A stretch of 64,000 nucleotides of DNA from positions 1,240,001 to 1,304,000 of the forward strand of contig NZ_CP095075.1 of the NCBI RefSeq assembly GCF_022921115.1, given 5' to 3'. Positions 60,618 to 64,000 of the stretch are shown one piece after another. The position numbers and the translations under genes were made by a program. The first letter of the stretch is position 1. The number at the start of each line of letters is the position of its first letter. A model generated the notes under the pieces. The model searched no databases and was not told the origin of the DNA. It was given only the letters and a program-made list of their open reading frames with translations. This DNA comes from Halobacillus amylolyticus (GTDB lineage Bacteria > Bacillota > Bacilli > Bacillales > Halobacillaceae).

Positions 60618-61793
60618 ATGTGGGATTCTCTTTTTGAAGCAATTGACAGCCAATACGAAAATATGGTGAAAACAAGACGATATTTACACCAACATCCCGA
60701 AGTTTCTTTTCATGAATCGGAAACCGCTTCTTTTATAGCAGATACATACAAACGTCTGGGCATTCCATACGAAAGGAATGTAGGTGGAAACGGTATTGTT
60801 GCCACATTAAAAGGTGGAAAGCCTGGAAGGAAAGTGGCATTAAGAGCAGACTTTGATGCGTTGCCTATTCAAGAGGAAAATGATGTAGCCTATAAATCTA
60901 AAAATGATGGTGTCATGCATGCCTGTGGTCACGATGGACATACGGCATCTCTGTTAGGATTAGCCGAAGCACTTCTCCCTTTCCAGGATCAGATTCCTGG
61001 AACAGTTGTTTTCATACATCAACATGCAGAGGAACTTCCTCCAGGCGGTGCAAAAGCGATGATCGATACTGGAGTGCTTGATGATGTAGATGCCGTGTTC
61101 GGTACTCATTTATGGGCGACAGCGCCGCTTGGTACGATTCAAACTTCTAAGGGGCCTTTTATGGCAGGCACTGATAGTTTCACGATTAAAATCCAGGGCA
61201 AAGGTGGCCATGGAGCTCAACCCCATTTAACAAAGGATGCCATTGTCATTGGTTCCCAGCTTGTTTCATCTTTACAGCAAGTAGTGAGCAGAAGAGTGGA
61301 TCCCCTTCATACAGCCGTACTTACTGTCGGAACGTTTGAAGCCGGACAAACATTTAACATTATTGCGGATTCCTCCACATTAACAGGTACTGTTCGCACA
61401 TTTAATCCTGAAGTACAAGAAGTGATCATAGCGGAAATGGAGAAATTGATCAAAGGTGCTTGCATAGGTAACGGTGCAGATTACCAATTCGATTATCAGA
61501 AAGGATATCCTCCTGTTATCAATCATCCTGAACAAGCAGACTTGATTTTACAAGAAGCAGGAAAGGCAGACTCCTCTCTTCAAACAGAGGAAGTCGATCC
61601 ATCTATGGCGGGTGAGGATTTTGCCTATTATTTAGAAAATAAACCAGGCGCGTATTACTTTACGGGCGCACAAATACCTGATCACACCTACCCTCATCAC
61701 CATCCGAAATTTAATTTTGATGAACGCGCCCTCCCTCATGCAGCCAAAACGCTTATTCAAGCCTACCGCTCTTATCAAGAACAAAACAGCTAA
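60618..61793 (+). CDS. M20-family amidohydrolase (N-acyl amino acid hydrolase)
   Basis: Zinc/manganese peptidase-like enzyme that removes an acyl group from an N-acyl amino acid. It has 391 residues. Metal-site motifs of the M20D group are MHACGHDGHTASLLG, HQHAEELPPGGAKAM, FGTHLWATAPLG and the C-terminal HHHPKFNFDE; the dimerisation lid has IKIQGKGGHGAQPHLTKDA. It corresponds by position to B. subtilis yhaA near ecsABC. The ATG at 60618 follows AGAAGGAGG; the longer frame is rejected. Its end overlaps ecsC (opposite strand) by 4 bp. Confidence 0.9.
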   Translation: MWDSLFEAIDSQYENMVKTRRYLHQHPEVSFHESETASFIADTYKRLGIPYERNVGGNGIVATLKGGKPGRKVALRADFDALPIQEENDVAYKSKNDGVMHACGHDGHTASLLGLAEALLPFQDQIPGTVVFIHQHAEELPPGGAKAMIDTGVLDDVDAVFGTHLWATAPLGTIQTSKGPFMAGTDSFTIKIQGKGGHGAQPHLTKDAIVIGSQLVSSLQQVVSRRVDPLHTAVLTVGTFEAGQTFNIIADSSTLTGTVRTFNPEVQEVIIAEMEKLIKGACIGNGADYQFDYQKGYPPVINHPEQADLILQEAGKADSSLQTEEVDPSMAGEDFAYYLENKPGAYYFTGAQIPDHTYPHHHPKFNFDERALPHAAKTLIQAYRSYQEQNS

Positions 61794-62497
61794 TTTTGCA
61801 ACAGCCGGAGACGATAGGCATTCATTGTCGTCTCCCCTAATTGCTCAAGAAACCTTTTATTTGCCACATAACCGACGATGGCCCCAAACCCCGGTACGAG
61901 CTGTAATAGTTTTGCAAGATCAATCGTATCACGGTATTCAATTTGCAGTGTTCTCCAGTCTATCCTTCTTCTCTCTGTTGGTACTTCTCTCCAGTTCAGT
62001 ACAATGTCCCTCACCTTTGTTTTTTCCTGATCACTTGAAAAAGCTAACATAAATACATGTAGCAAATAGACCCGTTCCTCATAGTCATCTACGTTCAAAC
62101 CATAGTATTGGGCAGTATCAAATAAAAACTTCATTTTGATGCTTAATAGAAGCGGGAAATCTACAGCTCCAAGCCAGAACCCTCCGAATCCCGTGCCCGC
62201 TCCTTCCCATGAAGCTGTATTTTTATACTGTTTGAGTCGTTCCTTCACAAGCTCCTCCCGCTCTTTGAATGTCCATGATTCTTTGATCTCTATGGGGTGA
62301 ATATATTGCGAGGAAGTTAGCGCAAGCTCAATCATCTTACGAATACTCTCCGTAACGATCGTATGGATGCGCTCAGGAACTCTATCGTTGATCGATGATT
62401 GAATGCGTTTTGACGATCGTTGAATGATAGAAGAACGCTTTTCTATCGACTTACTCCATCTCAATGCTTCCTTATACACTTGTGCTTCATAACTCAT
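61790..62497 (-). CDS. ecsC: EcsC-family protein
   Basis: A 235-residue protein with the EcsC domain (TASWEGAGTGFGGFWLGAVDFPLLLSIKMKFL in pieces, TIDLAKLLQLVPGFGAIVGYVANKRFLEQLG in pieces); the two hydrophobic patches suggest membrane contact. Function is unknown. Third gene of ecsA-ecsB-ecsC, 50 bp behind ecsB, as in B. subtilis. Confidence 0.9.
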   Translation of the reverse strand: MSYEAQVYKEALRWSKSIEKRSSIIQRSSKRIQSSINDRVPERIHTIVTESIRKMIELALTSSQYIHPIEIKESWTFKEREELVKERLKQYKNTASWEGAGTGFGGFWLGAVDFPLLLSIKMKFLFDTAQYYGLNVDDYEERVYLLHVFMLAFSSDQEKTKVRDIVLNWREVPTERRRIDWRTLQIEYRDTIDLAKLLQLVPGFGAIVGYVANKRFLEQLGETTMNAYRLRLLQN

Positions 62498-62547
62498 CCA
62501 ACAATCCCCCTGTTTTATAAAAATACGGCCCCCAGCAAGGAACCGTA

Positions 62548-63762
62548 CTACACCAATTTTTGTTTCACATAGCCTTGAATAAAAGCAAAGCTGAATAGGG
62601 TGCCACCTACCATTACGAGTAAAGCACCTAAAAAGTTCGTCTGGATAATAAACAACACGGTAAATAAAACAGTCTGAACGATCATCAACTGCTTAAGACC
62701 ATTAAGCATCGCTACTTGCTTCCACTCTGACTTTACCGGGTATAAATCAAGCCAGGCAATAGTACGATGATGATTCCACAATGACATCATCTGAAAGGCA
62801 CTTAAATAAAGGAACAAAATAGCAAAGGCCACTTTCATCCAAACATTCGGTACAAACCAAATCGCTAGTCCACCAATTCCTACTAACCGTAAGTACATTC
62901 CTAAATAATCACTGCTTCGAACAAACGTGATTCGATACAGATAAGTAAAGGTTTGATTCTGACGATAGCTAATTGGAGCTAACAATAAACGGACAAGTGG
63001 ATGCCTCTTTTTGACGCTGTTTTTTAAATGAGGTACATCCGTGAACATATTGGCTATTCGATAAAAAGTCCGCATCCTGGCTTGATCCTTACTTACGAGT
63101 AAATCAAACGCTAGTCCAGCTTTTTTTCTAGAAAGAGAGTAACCATACAGCATCATGGCAACGAGTAAAACAGTCACGATGCTTGCGAAGACCCATTCTC
63201 CTTTAGCTAGAAAATAAAAGAGAAGAATACTTATTGCCTCTCTCACTATCTGATCCGCCATACGGATATTTGCATTGCGTTCCTTTAACATCCACCAGTT
63301 CGCTAACATGTTCCATACTTTTGCAACGAGAATGACAGCAATCATCATTAAATAATGTCGTGTTCCAAGCTCAGGGTATGATGCAAAATATAATGGGCCG
63401 AGTGCAGCGACAACTAGAAAAATCAAATAAAGCTGGATGATAAAGCTATAGTATAAGCAGCGTTTAAAATAATCACCCAGCTGATGCTCCGCTGGCAGCA
63501 GAAATACTAAGTCCGGCTCTTTTAACAAGGTGCGAACAGGGCTGTAACTGGCAATGAGGCCAAAAGCTATCCCTACAACCCATGCAGTTGGAAACGATTC
63601 AGGAAGCTGCATGAGCCACTGCTGATAGTAATAAGCTAAGGCTGAAACAAAGAAAACCATAGCAATGGCGATATGACCATTGAAAATATAGCGCAAGTAA
63701 CGACTTGTTTCCTTTATATGATCCTGGAAGCGGTGACTCCAAAATTCCTTCGCATTAATCAT
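62548..63762 (-). CDS. ecsB: EcsB ABC transporter permease
   Basis: A 404-residue membrane protein with about eight to ten helices; ASYSPVRTLLKEPDLVFLLPAEHQLGDYFKRCLYYSFI in pieces is typical EcsB. With EcsA it forms an ABC exporter needed in B. subtilis for protein secretion, competence and intramembrane proteolysis by RasP; the cargo is thought to be peptide. It overlaps the end of ecsA by 8 bp. Confidence 0.93.
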   Translation of the reverse strand: MINAKEFWSHRFQDHIKETSRYLRYIFNGHIAIAMVFFVSALAYYYQQWLMQLPESFPTAWVVGIAFGLIASYSPVRTLLKEPDLVFLLPAEHQLGDYFKRCLYYSFIIQLYLIFLVVAALGPLYFASYPELGTRHYLMMIAVILVAKVWNMLANWWMLKERNANIRMADQIVREAISILLFYFLAKGEWVFASIVTVLLVAMMLYGYSLSRKKAGLAFDLLVSKDQARMRTFYRIANMFTDVPHLKNSVKKRHPLVRLLLAPISYRQNQTFTYLYRITFVRSSDYLGMYLRLVGIGGLAIWFVPNVWMKVAFAILFLYLSAFQMMSLWNHHRTIAWLDLYPVKSEWKQVAMLNGLKQLMIVQTVLFTVLFIIQTNFLGALLVMVGGTLFSFAFIQGYVKQKLV

Positions 63763-64000
63763 CGTCTTCTTCCTTTGTCAATTCAATATAAATATCGTCC
63801 AGGGAAGCCCCAGGTTTGTTAAAGGATTTCCTAAGCTCATCTAACGTTCCCATCGCTCGTATTTCACCATCATGCAAAATAATAAACCGATCACAGTATT
63901 TCTCAGCTGTCGCTAATATGTGGGTAGACATTAATATACCAGCGCCGTTTTCCTTCATTTCATCCATCCGTTGAAGATAGGATTGAATCCCAAGTGGATC
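63755..64000 (-). CDS. ecsA: EcsA ABC transporter ATPase, C-terminal part (cut by window edge)
   Basis: The last ~81 residues of an ABC ATPase. Frame is open to the window edge: DPLGIQSYLQRMDEM follows the Walker B aspartate, then GILMSTHILATAEKYCDRF with the switch histidine (STH), and the tail IYIELTKEEDDD. First gene of ecsABC by order. Confidence 0.92.
   Translation of the reverse strand, partial: DPLGIQSYLQRMDEMKENGAGILMSTHILATAEKYCDRFIILHDGEIRAMGTLDELRKSFNKPGASLDDIYIELTKEEDDD

Overview
The window looks like a chromosomal segment of a spore-forming, aerobic, low-GC Gram-positive of the family Bacillaceae, probably a salt-tolerant genus such as Halobacillus or a relative (the genus is inference). 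It has a complete gerP spore-coat operon, comK and med competence genes, AddAB instead of RecBCD, coproporphyrin-type heme genes, FabH/FabF with a FapR-type operator, and AGGAGG ribosome sites. Gene order follows, in reverse, the well-known Bacillus subtilis stretch ecsABC - pbpF/hemEHY/hmoB - yhfHI/lplJ/lcfB - comK - yhjDE/sipV - addBA - yisB/gerP - asnO/yisL - yitS-W - med/yjzB - fabH/fabF - yjbA/trpS. This is a conserved core backbone with local insertions.

Layout. 1-7.5 kb: trpS end, yjbA, an LCP cell-wall ligase, fabH-fabF, med, yjzD. 7.6-10.1 kb: uppP and a three-gene molybdopterin operon. 10.4-17.5 kb: yitW, yitV, yitU, small proteins, a DUF2785 protein, an Nfu_N protein, a BsuPI lipoprotein, yitT, degV. 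17.6-23.2 kb: a surface alpha-amylase with the stump of a lost MalG permease, asnO, a candidate Fur-controlled small RNA, yisL, rocD. 23.4-31.7 kb: an arsenic-resistance island (arsR-B-C-D-A-trxB-hesB on one strand; a second arsR plus arsI on the other) flanked by two genes broken by single-base frameshifts. 32-44 kb: DUF418 protein, gerPABCDEF, yisB, addA, addB, sip. 44-52 kb: yhjE, yhjD, comK, DUF3939 protein, acyl-CoA ligase, lplJ, yhfI, yhfH, a LacI-type regulator. 52-64 kb: hemY-hemH-hemE, a class A PBP, hmoB, a bdbC/thioredoxin pair, a ferritin-like protein, an M20 amidohydrolase, ecsC-ecsB-ecsA.

What is unusual lies between the genes. (i) Five intergenic stretches carry degenerate arrays with about 21-base spacing: three share a GATTCTnnCCnAA / GATTGTTCCCTAAC core and two share an ATGCACGATTT core. 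(ii) A roughly 200-bp repeat occurs twice, each time starting at the stop codon of a gene. (iii) A 181-bp inverted-repeat element sits in the untranslated leader of fabH-fabF, and a 60-bp internally deleted relative sits in front of hemE. (iv) A 426-bp element with inverted ends lies beside the ars island. (v) A Fur box over a promoter leads into a ~95-nt transcript with C-rich unpaired stretches and a strong terminator, the architecture of FsrA. No rRNA, tRNA, CRISPR array, prophage or intact transposase gene was found.
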